This document shows positions 6,146 to 13,679 of a stretch of DNA of 17,063 nt, piece by piece. Location: positions 1-17,063 of the forward strand of contig NZ_DATNGK010000298.1 in the NCBI RefSeq assembly GCF_035605935.1. The letters are read 5' to 3'. Every line of letters starts with the position of its first letter. Positions within the stretch are counted from its first letter, which is position 1. The notes beneath the pieces are model-generated. The model saw nothing but the letters and a program-made list of their open reading frames with translations, made no database searches and was not told the DNA's origin. A program made the position numbers and the translations under genes. This DNA comes from Actinocrinis sp035605935. Its GTDB lineage: Bacteria; Actinomycetota; Actinomycetes; Streptomycetales; Catenulisporaceae.

Positions 6146-6216
6146 GTGATGCTCGGTCAGTCTAGCCGAGCGGAGGTGAATCGCGGAAATCCTTTGGTTG
6201 GCGGCTCGCCGCGAGG

Positions 6217-7197
6217 TCAGCTGGCGCGTGGCAGCAGAGTGATCAGCGAGGCTTCCGGCGGGCAGGCGAAGCGGACCGGCGCGTAGCGGGAAGTGCCGCA
6301 GCCGGCGGATACGTGCAGGTGCGCTGTGTGGCCGCCAGCCGAGTGCGTGTGCAAGCCCTTCGCCCGCGCGCGGTCCAGGTCGCAGTTCGTCACCAGGGCG
6401 CCGTAAAAGGGCACGCAGAGCTGGCCGCCGTGTGTGTGGCCCGCGAGGATCAGCGGGATGCCCTCAGTGGTCATCGCATCAAGGACGCGCACGTAGGGGG
6501 CGTGGGTGACGCCGATGGTCAACGCGTCATCGCGCTGCTCGCCCTCGCCGTCGCCAGCGTGGTCACCGTGGCCGTCACGACGGTCGTCGCCGCCACTGTT
6601 GCCGTCGTCGTCATGCAACTCGGGATAGCGGTCCCGGCGGACGTGCGGGTCGTCGACGCCGACGAAGTTGAGCGCGCCATGCCCGGGCACGTCGAGACTC
6701 GCGCGCGTGTTCGTCATGTCCAGCCAGCCCGCCTTGGTGAACGCGGCTTGCAGGGCTGGCCAGTCGTTCTCGGCGCGCTTGCGGCGCGGCGCGTGAGAGC
6801 GGTCGCCGGGCCGCAGGTATTTCGTCGGATTGAGGCGACTGGCCTGGTAATAGTCATTCGATCCGAGCACGAACACGCCGGGCAGCGCCATCAGCGGTTC
6901 CAGGGTGCTGATGACCTCGGGGATCGCGTCCGGATGCGAAAGGTTGTCGCCGGTGTTGACCACAAGGTCAGGGGCGAGGTCGGCCAGAGACCGCAGCCAC
7001 GCCTGCTTGCGGCGCTGGCCGGGGACCATGTGAATGTCCGAGAGTTGCAGGATCCTGAGCGGCTGCGCTTCCGGCGCGAGCAACGGGATGCTGAAGCGGC
7101 GCAGCCGGTAGACGTTGACCTCGACTCCCGCCGCGTAGGCGAGTCCGGCGGTACCGGCGGCCATGATGCCCAGCGGGATGGAGATCGATCGGCGCAT
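6217..7197 (-). CDS. Metallophosphoesterase, membrane-anchored YkuE/YaeI-like type
   Basis: A 326-residue calcineurin-like phosphoesterase. Residues ~5-24 form a hydrophobic anchor, placing the catalytic domain probably outside the membrane. Metal-ligand motifs in order are LSDIHMVPG (Asp54, His56), NTGDN (Asp84), GSNDYY (Asn114, in place of GNHD and, as I recall, usual for this actinobacterial subfamily), VTHAPY (His232) and AGHTHGGQ (His254, His256). Between DDPHVRRDRYPEL and the VTHAPY strand sits an insertion at ~195-224 of about ten Asp, two Glu and three His in Gly-rich sequence, absent from homologues I remember. It is the Rv3683 counterpart next to ponA2. A TAGACT box ends 6 nt before the ATG, implying a leaderless mRNA. 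The substrate, perhaps a phospholipid head group or cell-wall phosphate ester, is not known from sequence. Confidence 0.88.
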   Translation of the reverse strand: MRRSISIPLGIMAAGTAGLAYAAGVEVNVYRLRRFSIPLLAPEAQPLRILQLSDIHMVPGQRRKQAWLRSLADLAPDLVVNTGDNLSHPDAIPEVISTLEPLMALPGVFVLGSNDYYQASRLNPTKYLRPGDRSHAPRRKRAENDWPALQAAFTKAGWLDMTNTRASLDVPGHGALNFVGVDDPHVRRDRYPELHDDDGNSGGDDRRDGHGDHAGDGEGEQRDDALTIGVTHAPYVRVLDAMTTEGIPLILAGHTHGGQLCVPFYGALVTNCDLDRARAKGLHTHSAGGHTAHLHVSAGCGTSRYAPVRFACPPEASLITLLPRAS

Positions 7198-7203
7198 CGG
7201 CCA

Positions 7204-7209
7204 AGTCTA
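7204..7209 (-). promoter_or_regulatory. Leaderless -10 box TAGACT of the metallophosphoesterase
   Basis: On the minus strand TAGACT is followed by TGGCCG and then the ATG. The 6-nt spacing puts the expected transcription start on the A of the start codon. There is no Shine-Dalgarno sequence. No clear -35 was found. Confidence 0.5.
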
Positions 7210-7284
7210 TCGGCGTCGTCGTCCTCGCACTGCGTGCGCAGAACCGCCGTGCGATTCGGTTCGGCTTCGTGACACGCTAGGCAC

Positions 7285-7743
7285 ATGACCACGACGACGC
7301 TCAAGGAACGACTGCGCGCAGACCTCACCACGGCGATCAAGGGCCGCGACGAGTTGCGTGCCGCCACGCTGCGGATGGCGCTGACCGCGATCACCAACGA
7401 GGAGGTCGCCGGGTCTGTCGCGCGCTCGCTCTCCGAGCCGGAGACGGTCACCGTGCTCACCCGCGAGGTGAAGAAGCGGCGCGAGGCCGCTGAGGCGTTC
7501 GCGGGCGCGGGGCGGGACGAGCAGGCGGCGCGTGAGCGGGCCGAGGGCGAGGTGCTTTCCGGCTACCTTCCGGCCCAGCTGACCGACGACGAGCTGAAGG
7601 CGCTGGTCGCGGACGCCATCGCGGAGACCGGAGCGGTCGGGCCGAAGTCGATGGGCGTTGTGATGAAGGCGGTGACGCCGAAGATCGCGGGGCGGGCTGA
7701 GGGCGGCCGGGTGGCTGCGGAGGTCAAGTCGGCGCTGGGATAG
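7285..7743 (+). CDS. GatB/YqeY domain-containing protein
   Basis: A 152-residue helical protein matching YqeY across its whole length: TTLKERLRADLTTAIKGRDE, then LRAATLRMALTAITNEEV, a basic central helix (REVKKRREAAEAFAGAGRDE), and EGEVLSGYLPAQLTDDELKA, followed by VGPKSMGVVMKAVTPKIAGR and GGRVAAEVKSAL. The last ~90 residues correspond to the tail domain of GatB, the amidotransferase subunit that helps hold tRNA, but free-standing YqeY has no GatB catalytic module. A tRNA-linked role is suspected in the family, not shown. The ATG at 7285 is the only start compatible with the conserved N-terminus. It is divergent from the metallophosphoesterase (87 bp) and ends just before a strong hairpin. 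As I recall, yqeY lies next to these genes in other actinobacteria too. Confidence 0.88.
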   Translation: MTTTTLKERLRADLTTAIKGRDELRAATLRMALTAITNEEVAGSVARSLSEPETVTVLTREVKKRREAAEAFAGAGRDEQAARERAEGEVLSGYLPAQLTDDELKALVADAIAETGAVGPKSMGVVMKAVTPKIAGRAEGGRVAAEVKSALG

Positions 7744-7755
7744 CAACGCAGGAAA

Positions 7756-7800
7756 AGCGGCGGCGGATACCAGCTTCTTGAGCTGGTATCCGCCGCCGCT
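7756..7800. terminator. Perfect 20-bp-stem hairpin, bidirectional terminator
   Basis: The arm AGCGGCGGCGGATACCAGCT (7756-7775), a 5-nt loop TCTTG and its exact complement (7781-7800) lie between the convergent yqeY (stop 12 bp before) and penicillin-binding protein genes. On the minus strand the stem is followed by a short T-run (TTTTCC), so it also suits transcripts of the penicillin-binding protein. Confidence 0.85.
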
Positions 7801-7874
7801 TAGTCGCTGCCGCAGGGATGGAAGATCGGGGGTCGGGGGCTGGGCCAGGACGGGCAGGCCTGACGCGAGGTCAG

Positions 7875-10157
7875 CTAGTGGCCCTTGCCGCCGTTTCCGT
7901 TTCCGTTCCCATTGCCGCCATTGGTGCCGCCGAGTATCCCGCCAAGGAATCCGCCGCCGACGAAGCCGCCGTTGCCATTTCCATTCCCGCTACCGTTGCC
8001 GCCCTGGGTCGGGGTGTCGAACCCGGTCGGCGCGGTGAAGCCCACCACCGGCGATCCGGCCAGCGCACCGGCCATCGCGTCGTTGAAGGTCGGCGCTGAG
8101 ATCGAGGCACCGAACACCTGGCCCGGGTAGTACGTCGGGCCGATCTTGAGGTTCTCCAGCTTCGTCTTGTCGTTCCACTTGATGAAGCCGGTCCAGGTCG
8201 CCGCGGCCAGCTGCGGCGTGTAGCCGTCGAACCAGGTCGCGATGCTTTGGTCGGTCGTACCGGTCTTGCCGGCGATCGGACGGGTGTCGCTCAGCGGGAC
8301 CGCGCCCGCCGCGGTGCCGGACTGCACGACGCCCTGGAGCATCGAGGTCAGCTCGTTGGCGATGTTCGGGTCGAGAACCTGACGGCAGCTCTTGTTCTGG
8401 CCGCCATAGCTCTTACCCGACACATCGGTCACCTGCGTGATCACATAAGGCACGCAGTAGGTGCCCTGCGCCGCGACCGTGGCGTACGCACTCGCCATCT
8501 CCACGGGCGTGATCGGGTTGACGCCAAGCGTGAATGCCGGCACCTGCATCAGTGATTTGCCGGTTGCGTTGTCGTTGTCCTGCGTGACACCCATCGACTC
8601 GGCGATCTGCGCCGGCTTGCACAGGCCGGTTTGCTCTTCCATCCGGAGGAAGTAGGTGTTGATGGACTGGGCGAACGCGTTAGGCATTGCCGTGTGGTAG
8701 TCAGTGTGGTCGTCGTTGGACGGCGCATACTTGCCGCTCGCCGGCTCGTCTGGCGGCCAAAGCACCTGCGTCTGGCTGCCCGCGCACGCCGCGAACTGCG
8801 TGCCGGCGTCATCGATCGTCGCGGGGGCGTCGATCATCTGGTTTGGGTTGACGCCCTGTTCGAGCGCGGCCAAGCCGACGAAGATCTTGAATGACGAGCC
8901 GGCCTGGAAGCCGTTGGTTCCGTTGTGTGCCTTGTCGGCCGACAGATTGATGAACGTCTGGCCCGCGGCGTTACCCATCGGCACCGACTGGGCCATCGCC
9001 TTGATCTGACCGCTTCCTGGTTCGACCATCACCAGCGCGGACGCGATGTCCTTCTTCGTGAAGTCCGATGCGTACACGCGCTTGGCGATCGCGGCATCCG
9101 CCGACTTCTCATCCTTCACACTCATCGTGGTCTGGATTGTCAGTCCGCCACGCTGCCACAGCGCGACGCGGTCCGCCTGCGTCTTGCCGTACGCCGAGCT
9201 CTCGATGAACGTGTTGTAGACGTAGTTGCAGAAGAACTTCGCCGAACCGTCCGCCGTGATGCAGCCATCCTTCAGCGAGGTCGGGGCCAAGCCGAGCGGC
9301 GTCTTCTCGTACTGTTCAGCCTGCGCCGGAGTGATGTAGTTCAGCGAGGAGTTCGCCATGTCCTGCAGCACGATGTTGCGGCGCTTGAGCGCGTCCGCCG
9401 GGTGCGCGAACGGGTCGAACTCCGTCGGGCTGTTCACCACCGCGGCCATCAGCGCGGCCTGCGGGACGGTCAGCTTCGCGGCGCTGGTGGAGAAATAACG
9501 CTCCGCGGCCGCCTCGACGCCATAGGCACCGTTGCCGAAGTAGACCAGGTTGAGGTAACGCTCCAGGATCTGATCCTTGCTGAGCGTCTTCTCCACGGCG
9601 ATGGCGTACTTGAGCTCGGTGAGCTTGCGGGAGAACGTATCCGCGATCGCGGCCTGCTGCTGCTTCTTGTCGGTGCCCGCTTCCAGCAGCAGTTCGTTCT
9701 TCACGAGCTGCTGGGCGATGGAGGATCCACCCTGCGTATTACCGCCTGACGAGTTGTTGACTAGGGCGCGCAGCGTGCCCTTAATGTCAATGCCGCCGTG
9801 CTGGTAGTAGCGGATGTCCTCAATCGCCACAATCGCGTGCGGCATGTTCGGACTGATCTGCGCCATCGGGACTACGACGCGATTGCCGAAGTCGCCCCAC
9901 GTGTACGCGATCACGGACCCGTCGTCCGCGAGGATCTTGGTGCGCTGTGGCAGGGTCGGCGTCTCGAAGTCGCTCGGCAGGTCCTCGAAATGGTCCGAGG
10001 CGGCCTTGGCGCTCAGTCCGAAGCTGCCCACGAAGGGCAGCGTCAGGCCAGCGATCAGAACCCCGGCCAGGGCGCTGACCATCACGAACGTGCCGAGGTG
10101 CGATATCAGTCGCCCGACGCCGCTCGCTCCGGAATAACCAGTACGTCCCGTAACCAT
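7875..10157 (-). CDS. Class A penicillin-binding protein (PonA2-like transglycosylase/transpeptidase)
   Basis: A 760-residue bifunctional peptidoglycan synthase. One membrane segment at ~20-48 follows a short cytoplasmic tail. The GT51 glycosyltransferase domain (~70-260) shows AIEDIRYYQHGGIDIKG with catalytic Glu113, QGGSSIAQQLVKN, ELKYAIAVEKTLSKDQILER, YLNLVYFGNGAYGVEAA and LTVPQAALMAAVV. The transpeptidase domain (~365-700) has SSFK (Ser421, Lys424), SIN (498-500) and KTGTT (631-635). Six cysteines outside the membrane (300, 310, 458, 513, 568, 591) may pair as disulfides. I see no PASTA domain, unlike mycobacterial PonA2; instead residues ~718-760 form a Gly/Asn-rich tail. It is the ponA2/SCO3580 positional counterpart beside wblA. 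TACCCT ends 7 nt before the ATG and no Shine-Dalgarno is visible, indicating a leaderless mRNA. Confidence 0.93.
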   Translation of the reverse strand: MVTGRTGYSGASGVGRLISHLGTFVMVSALAGVLIAGLTLPFVGSFGLSAKAASDHFEDLPSDFETPTLPQRTKILADDGSVIAYTWGDFGNRVVVPMAQISPNMPHAIVAIEDIRYYQHGGIDIKGTLRALVNNSSGGNTQGGSSIAQQLVKNELLLEAGTDKKQQQAAIADTFSRKLTELKYAIAVEKTLSKDQILERYLNLVYFGNGAYGVEAAAERYFSTSAAKLTVPQAALMAAVVNSPTEFDPFAHPADALKRRNIVLQDMANSSLNYITPAQAEQYEKTPLGLAPTSLKDGCITADGSAKFFCNYVYNTFIESSAYGKTQADRVALWQRGGLTIQTTMSVKDEKSADAAIAKRVYASDFTKKDIASALVMVEPGSGQIKAMAQSVPMGNAAGQTFINLSADKAHNGTNGFQAGSSFKIFVGLAALEQGVNPNQMIDAPATIDDAGTQFAACAGSQTQVLWPPDEPASGKYAPSNDDHTDYHTAMPNAFAQSINTYFLRMEEQTGLCKPAQIAESMGVTQDNDNATGKSLMQVPAFTLGVNPITPVEMASAYATVAAQGTYCVPYVITQVTDVSGKSYGGQNKSCRQVLDPNIANELTSMLQGVVQSGTAAGAVPLSDTRPIAGKTGTTDQSIATWFDGYTPQLAAATWTGFIKWNDKTKLENLKIGPTYYPGQVFGASISAPTFNDAMAGALAGSPVVGFTAPTGFDTPTQGGNGSGNGNGNGGFVGGGFLGGILGGTNGGNGNGNGNGGKGH

Positions 10158-10164
10158 GCGGACC

Positions 10165-10170
10165 AGGGTA
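10165..10170 (-). promoter_or_regulatory. Leaderless -10 box TACCCT of the penicillin-binding protein
   Basis: The minus strand reads TACCCT, then GGTCCGC, then the ATG. The spacing fits transcription starting at the initiation codon. No -35 consensus was found. Confidence 0.4.
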
Positions 10171-10628
10171 CGGTCCGTCCCTGAGTGCCGGGGAGGGCAG
10201 GGCGGCTGCCGTCGAATCTGTGGCCCAGTTGCTACAAGCGACGTAGTCCGGACGGGCCATACCAGATTGACCAGTTCGGGGACTGTCGAGTGCTGATGGT
10301 TATCCGTAATGTCGTGCTAGCTGAAGAGATCTCTTCGCGGACAGTGCCCTACGTGCGGGCGCATCTCGGGAGTCGATCGCTCCGGCGGCAGGGCGGCCGA
10401 TGAGTCTGGGTCATTGGCCGGAAGTGGCAAGGCTAGTGCGACAAGTGCGGATGTCGTGCCGGTCATTCCGGACGATACGTGGTGCTGTCGCGGTCGCGAA
10501 TGGGTTGCGCGCCGTGGCGGTGTCGACGGATCGAGCGGTGTGCCGGCCGCCGTTGGGGGAGCCTCGATGCTGAGAGGACGGCACCGGAGATGATGGCAGG
10601 GTCGGAGAGTGAAGAGTCAGTGAACGTG
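10171..10628. other. Divergent regulatory interval between the penicillin-binding protein and wblA
   Basis: About 460 bp without a convincing gene, long for a compact region and typical of a regulated promoter. It contains a perfect 14-bp palindrome, GAAGAGATCTCTTC at 10323-10336. An isolated TTGACC at 10267-10272 lacks a good -10 at the expected distance. A 36-codon frame from the ATG near 10297 has no family resemblance and no ribosome-binding site, so it is not called. Part of this stretch is probably a long wblA 5' untranslated region. Confidence 0.4.
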
Positions 10629-10964
10629 ATGACCGCCGCGGCGACCGCGGTCAGGAACTGGGTGGAGGACTGGACGATAGCGGCTGCGTGCCGGGGCATG
10701 GACCCCGACGAGCTGTTCGTCCAGGGCGCCGCGCAGAACCGGGCGAAGACGGTGTGTGCGGCGTGTCCGGTGCGCACCGAATGCCTCGCGGACGCGCTCG
10801 ACAACCGAGTCGAGTTCGGCGTGTGGGGCGGGATGACCGAGCGTGAGCGGCGGGCGCTGTTGCGGCGCCGGCCCGATGTGCGCTCGTGGCGCAAGGTGCT
10901 TGAGGGCAAGCGCGAGGCGTACCTTTCGCGACAGCGCCCGACGGTGTTCACCGCCGGCGGCTGA
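10629..10964 (+). CDS. wblA: WhiB-family Fe-S regulator, WblA/WhiB4 type
   Basis: A 111-residue iron-sulfur transcription factor. Cys21, Cys43, Cys46 and Cys52 (C-X21-C-X2-C-X5-C) ligate the [4Fe-4S] cluster; GVWGG (64-68) is the WhiB turn; ERRALLRRRP follows as the basic DNA-contacting stretch. DPDELFVQGAAQNRAKTVCA and ECLADALDNRVEFGVWGGMT are, from memory, nearly identical to Streptomyces WblA, and the position beside the penicillin-binding protein and paired ATPases matches WblA (SCO3579) and WhiB4 (Rv3681c). These proteins respond to oxidants and NO and regulate antioxidant genes or, in Streptomyces, development and antibiotic production. I chose the ATG at 10629 because it gives the usual ~112 residues; GTG 10626, GTG 10620 and the ATG pair at 10590/10593 are in-frame alternatives. 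The longer frame from 10479 opens with non-homologous Arg-rich sequence. Confidence 0.92.
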   Translation: MTAAATAVRNWVEDWTIAAACRGMDPDELFVQGAAQNRAKTVCAACPVRTECLADALDNRVEFGVWGGMTERERRALLRRRPDVRSWRKVLEGKREAYLSRQRPTVFTAGG

Positions 10965-11214
10965 GCCGCTGCCCGCTTCTGTTGGCCGCGCTGCTCAACG
11001 GCGTCCCGTCGCGACGACGTTTCGGCGAGCAGCGTAAGAGCACCACGAGGTACGAACTGTGCCCGCGCCGTCGGAACGGACGGTGTCCTGGCATTCGACG
11101 TCCCGAACGGACCACGGACTGACGGCCACTGACGATCCACGATTGTCGGTAAGGCTTCCGACCGGCTCTCCACCCTCCAGCCGGATCGCAGGCGGCACCG
11201 CGCCGCCACCGCCG
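10965..11214. other. Convergent spacer between wblA and the ATPase operon; no gene seen
   Basis: A 250-bp interval into which both flanking genes run. CGCTGCTC near 10990 and GAGCAGCG near 11030 can pair as a large-loop stem, a weak terminator candidate. No coding-like frame or repeat stands out. Confidence 0.4.
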
Positions 11215-12573
11215 TCAAGCCGAACGCGCGATGATCTCGCGCAGGCCGTCCAGGTCGTGGATGTCCTCCGCCTGCGCGGGCAGTTCGAGCATCGCGATGC
11301 CGGGATGGCTGGCCAGAAAGCGGCCGGTCAACCGGTGTTCTCGACGCGACTGCACAACGCGCTCCGCGTGCAGCCGCAACAACGCGGCCGCCAACTGCGC
11401 GGCCTGCGCCTCCTCAGTCGCTGACAGCGGCGCCTCGGCGCCGTTGCCCTTGGCTGCTCCATTCGCCCCGGCCGCGTTCTTGCGCGTCGTGCGCTTCCCG
11501 GCCTTACCGTTGGTCAGCTCCTCGGCCGCGGCCAGCGCCCGCTCCGCGGTGATGTCCGCTTGCGGCCGGTGCACCCGGTTGAGTACCAGTCCGGCCAGCG
11601 GCATCTTGTCCGTGGCCAGCCGCCGCGTGAAATAAGAGGCCTCACGCAGCGCGTCCGGCTCCGGCGCGGCGACCACGACGAACGCGGTCCCCTCGGTCTG
11701 CAACAGCTGATACGTCCGCTCGGCCCGCTCGCGGAAACCACCGAACATGGTGTCCAGCGCGGCGACGAAGGACTGCACCTCGCCCAGCAGCGTCGAACCG
11801 AGGATCTTGCCCAGCGCGCCGGTCACCAGGCTGACCCCGCCGGTCAGCAGCTTGAACGCGCCAAGGCCGCCCACCTTCGCGGGCGCCGACAGGATCCTGA
11901 TCAGCCGGCCGTCGAGAAAGGAGCCGAGGCGCTCCGGGGCGTCCAGGAAGTCCAGCGCGGAGCGGCTCGGCGGCGTGTCCACCACGATCAGGTCCCACTC
12001 GCCGCGTGCGCGCAGCTGCCCGAGCTTCTCCATCGCCATGTATTCCTGCGTGCCGGCGAAGCTCGCGGACAGCGACTGATAGAAGGGGTTAGCCAGGATC
12101 TGCTCGGCCCGCTGCGGATCCGCGTGATCGAGCACGATCTCGTCGAAGGTCCGCTTCATGTCGAGCATCATCGCGTGCAGCCTGCCGCCCTTCGACCGGT
12201 CGATCCCGGCCACCTCGCGCGGAGTGTTGTCCAGCTCAGTGAGCCCGAGCGACTGCGCCAGCCGCCGCGCCGGGTCGATGGTGAGCACCACCACGTCGCG
12301 GCCACGCTCCGCCGCGCGCAACGCGAACGCCGCGGCCGTGGTCGTCTTGCCGACACCGCCGGAGCCACAGCACACCACGATCTTGGTCTCCGGCGCGTCC
12401 AGCAGCCGGTCCAGATTCAGATGCCCGGCCGTGTCCTGGGCGCCGGATCCGGTCGCACCATCCTGCACACCGGCTTCTTCCACGCCGGCTTCTTCCACGC
12501 CGGCTTGTTCCACACCGTCTCGTTCTGCACGGCCCCGTTTCACGCCATTCCCGTTCGCCCTGTCGCCGCTCAC
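11215..12573 (-). CDS. Get3/ArsA-like ATPase, second subunit (Rv3680/BagB type)
   Basis: A 452-residue cytoplasmic P-loop ATPase of the ArsA/Get3 class. The deviant Walker A is GSGGVGKTT (70-78), where the signature lysine of GKGG is Ser71. VLTIDPARRLAQSLG and VVDTPPSRSALDFLDAP (switch region, ~197-213) are typical of the family, as are HAMMLDMKRTFDEI and AGTQEYMAMEKLGQL. Residues ~350-380 form a Lys/Asn/Gly/Ala-rich linker. The first ~50 residues are extra and low-complexity, including a GVEEA repeat. The corresponding pair in M. tuberculosis (Rv3679/Rv3680) has been described as Get3 homologues BagA and BagB. Arsenite transport or tail-anchored-protein targeting is not shown for them here. 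The ATG overlaps the upstream stop as ATGA, so the two subunits are coupled and probably form a heterodimer. Confidence 0.88.
   Translation of the reverse strand: MSGDRANGNGVKRGRAERDGVEQAGVEEAGVEEAGVQDGATGSGAQDTAGHLNLDRLLDAPETKIVVCCGSGGVGKTTTAAAFALRAAERGRDVVVLTIDPARRLAQSLGLTELDNTPREVAGIDRSKGGRLHAMMLDMKRTFDEIVLDHADPQRAEQILANPFYQSLSASFAGTQEYMAMEKLGQLRARGEWDLIVVDTPPSRSALDFLDAPERLGSFLDGRLIRILSAPAKVGGLGAFKLLTGGVSLVTGALGKILGSTLLGEVQSFVAALDTMFGGFRERAERTYQLLQTEGTAFVVVAAPEPDALREASYFTRRLATDKMPLAGLVLNRVHRPQADITAERALAAAEELTNGKAGKRTTRKNAAGANGAAKGNGAEAPLSATEEAQAAQLAAALLRLHAERVVQSRREHRLTGRFLASHPGIAMLELPAQAEDIHDLDGLREIIARSA
12469..12513 (-). repeat. Three tandem 15-bp repeats encoding (VEEAG)n in the ATPase N-terminus
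   Basis: On the minus strand GTGGAACAAGCCGGC is followed by two copies of GTGGAAGAAGCCGG(C/T), then a degenerate fourth unit (GTGCAGGATGGT). The copies are in frame, so slippage changes linker length without breaking the protein. Confidence 0.85.
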
Positions 12574-13673
12574 GCCGCCCCCTGCCGACGCAACTGAGCA
12601 GCCAGCAGATCGAGGCCGACCCGGTCGATGCCATCGGTCAGCAGCGGCAACTCGTACATCGGGGCCTCGGTGGCGCTCAGCTCCTCGCGCTGCCCCGCCT
12701 CCAACAGCACGCGTTGCGCGTGCTCGGTGGCCAGCTCGGACAGCGCCGTGACTACCTCCGGGTCGGCCAGGCCGACCGGAGCGAGCCCGGCCTCCAGCTC
12801 CGCGAGATCAAGGCCGCCCGGCTGCGCCGCCTTCTTCAGCCGGTCCTCGGGCAGCACCACGGGACGCGCCTGATTCACCATCACCCCGCCGGTCGGCAGT
12901 CCGGCGGCGCGCAGCTCGGCGAAGCCGTCCAGCGTCTCCTGCACGGGCATCTCCTCCAGCAGCGTGACGAAGTGCACCGCGGTCTGCGCGCTGGTGAGCA
13001 CCCGCATCACCGCGTCGGCCTGATTGCGGATCGGGCCGACCCGCGCGAGCCCGGAGACCTCCGAGTTCACGTTCAGGAACCGGGTGATACGCCCAGTCGG
13101 CGGCGCGTCCATGACCACTGCGTCGTAGTCGAAAACTCGATCCTGCGGCTGCTTAGTCCGGTCATGTCCGTGCTGCGCACCGTGCCCGTGACCGCTTTGG
13201 CCATGCCCGGCGTGCGTATGGCTGGCCCGACGCCGTACCGCCTCGCACGTCTTACCAGTCAGCAGCACGTCACGGATCCCCGGCGCGATAGTCGTCGCGA
13301 AGTCGATCGCACCGAACCGGCGCAGCGCGCGCGCCGCAGGGCCGAGCTTGTAGAACATGTCGAGGTATTCGAGCAGCGCCTGCTCGGCATCAAGGGACTG
13401 GGCCCAAACCTCGCCGCCGTCCGGCGTGACCGCGACCCGCCGCTCCTCATACGCGACCGGCTCGGCGTCGAAGAGCTGCGCGAGCCCCTGCCGCCCCTCC
13501 ACCTCCACCAGCAGAACCCGTCGATCGCCCGGCCGTTTCCCGCCAGCTGCCAGAGCCAGCGCCAGGGCCGCCGCGACGGTCGTCTTGCCCGTGCCGCCCT
13601 TGCCGGTGACCACGTGCAGGCGGACGGCGGGCCAGTCCGGCTTCGCGCGGCGCGCCTCGGCTGCATTCGTCAC
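12570..13673 (-). CDS. Get3/ArsA-like ATPase, first subunit (Rv3679/BagA type) with His-rich insertion
   Basis: A 367-residue ArsA/Get3-class ATPase. The deviant Walker A VVTGKGGTGKTTVAAAL (21-37) keeps the signature lysine (Lys25) and the P-loop lysine (Lys30). VLLVEVEGRQGLAQLFD and VVMDAPPTGRITRFLNV (187-203, switch region) are typical. Between TCEAVRRR and VFDYDAVVMDAPPTG lies an insertion (~151-178) with seven His in residues 152-170, in SHTHAGHG and GHGHGAQHGH, which homologues I remember lack; it could bind Ni, Zn or Co. The start is the GTG at 13673, where conserved sequence (VTNAAEARRAKPDWPAVRLH) begins; the frame extends upstream to 13868 only as antisense of the DUF4177 gene. TAGGCT ends 7 nt before this GTG, consistent with a leaderless mRNA. 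It is first in the two-gene operon. Confidence 0.88.
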   Translation of the reverse strand: MTNAAEARRAKPDWPAVRLHVVTGKGGTGKTTVAAALALALAAGGKRPGDRRVLLVEVEGRQGLAQLFDAEPVAYEERRVAVTPDGGEVWAQSLDAEQALLEYLDMFYKLGPAARALRRFGAIDFATTIAPGIRDVLLTGKTCEAVRRRASHTHAGHGQSGHGHGAQHGHDRTKQPQDRVFDYDAVVMDAPPTGRITRFLNVNSEVSGLARVGPIRNQADAVMRVLTSAQTAVHFVTLLEEMPVQETLDGFAELRAAGLPTGGVMVNQARPVVLPEDRLKKAAQPGGLDLAELEAGLAPVGLADPEVVTALSELATEHAQRVLLEAGQREELSATEAPMYELPLLTDGIDRVGLDLLAAQLRRQGAA

Positions 13674-13679
13674 GGGAAC

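Noticed and set aside
5916..6149. Frame ending GWRDLNPRPLRPERSALPSC
   Set aside because: This is the standard translation artefact of a tRNA gene; the cloverleaf of tRNA-Pro explains it.
7885..8010. Repetitive ccgttgccgtt-like sequence considered as a CRISPR or other DNA repeat array
   Set aside because: It is simply the coding repeat for the Gly/Asn-rich tail of the penicillin-binding protein, with no spacers or constant repeat unit.
10185..10403. A 72-codon plus-strand frame upstream of wblA, including a 36-codon ATG version
   Set aside because: No ribosome-binding site and no recognisable motifs, in a typical divergent promoter interval.
10479..10628. N-terminal extension of the WhiB protein
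   Set aside because: Arg/Cys-rich sequence with no counterpart in WblA/WhiB4, which begin close to the chosen ATG.
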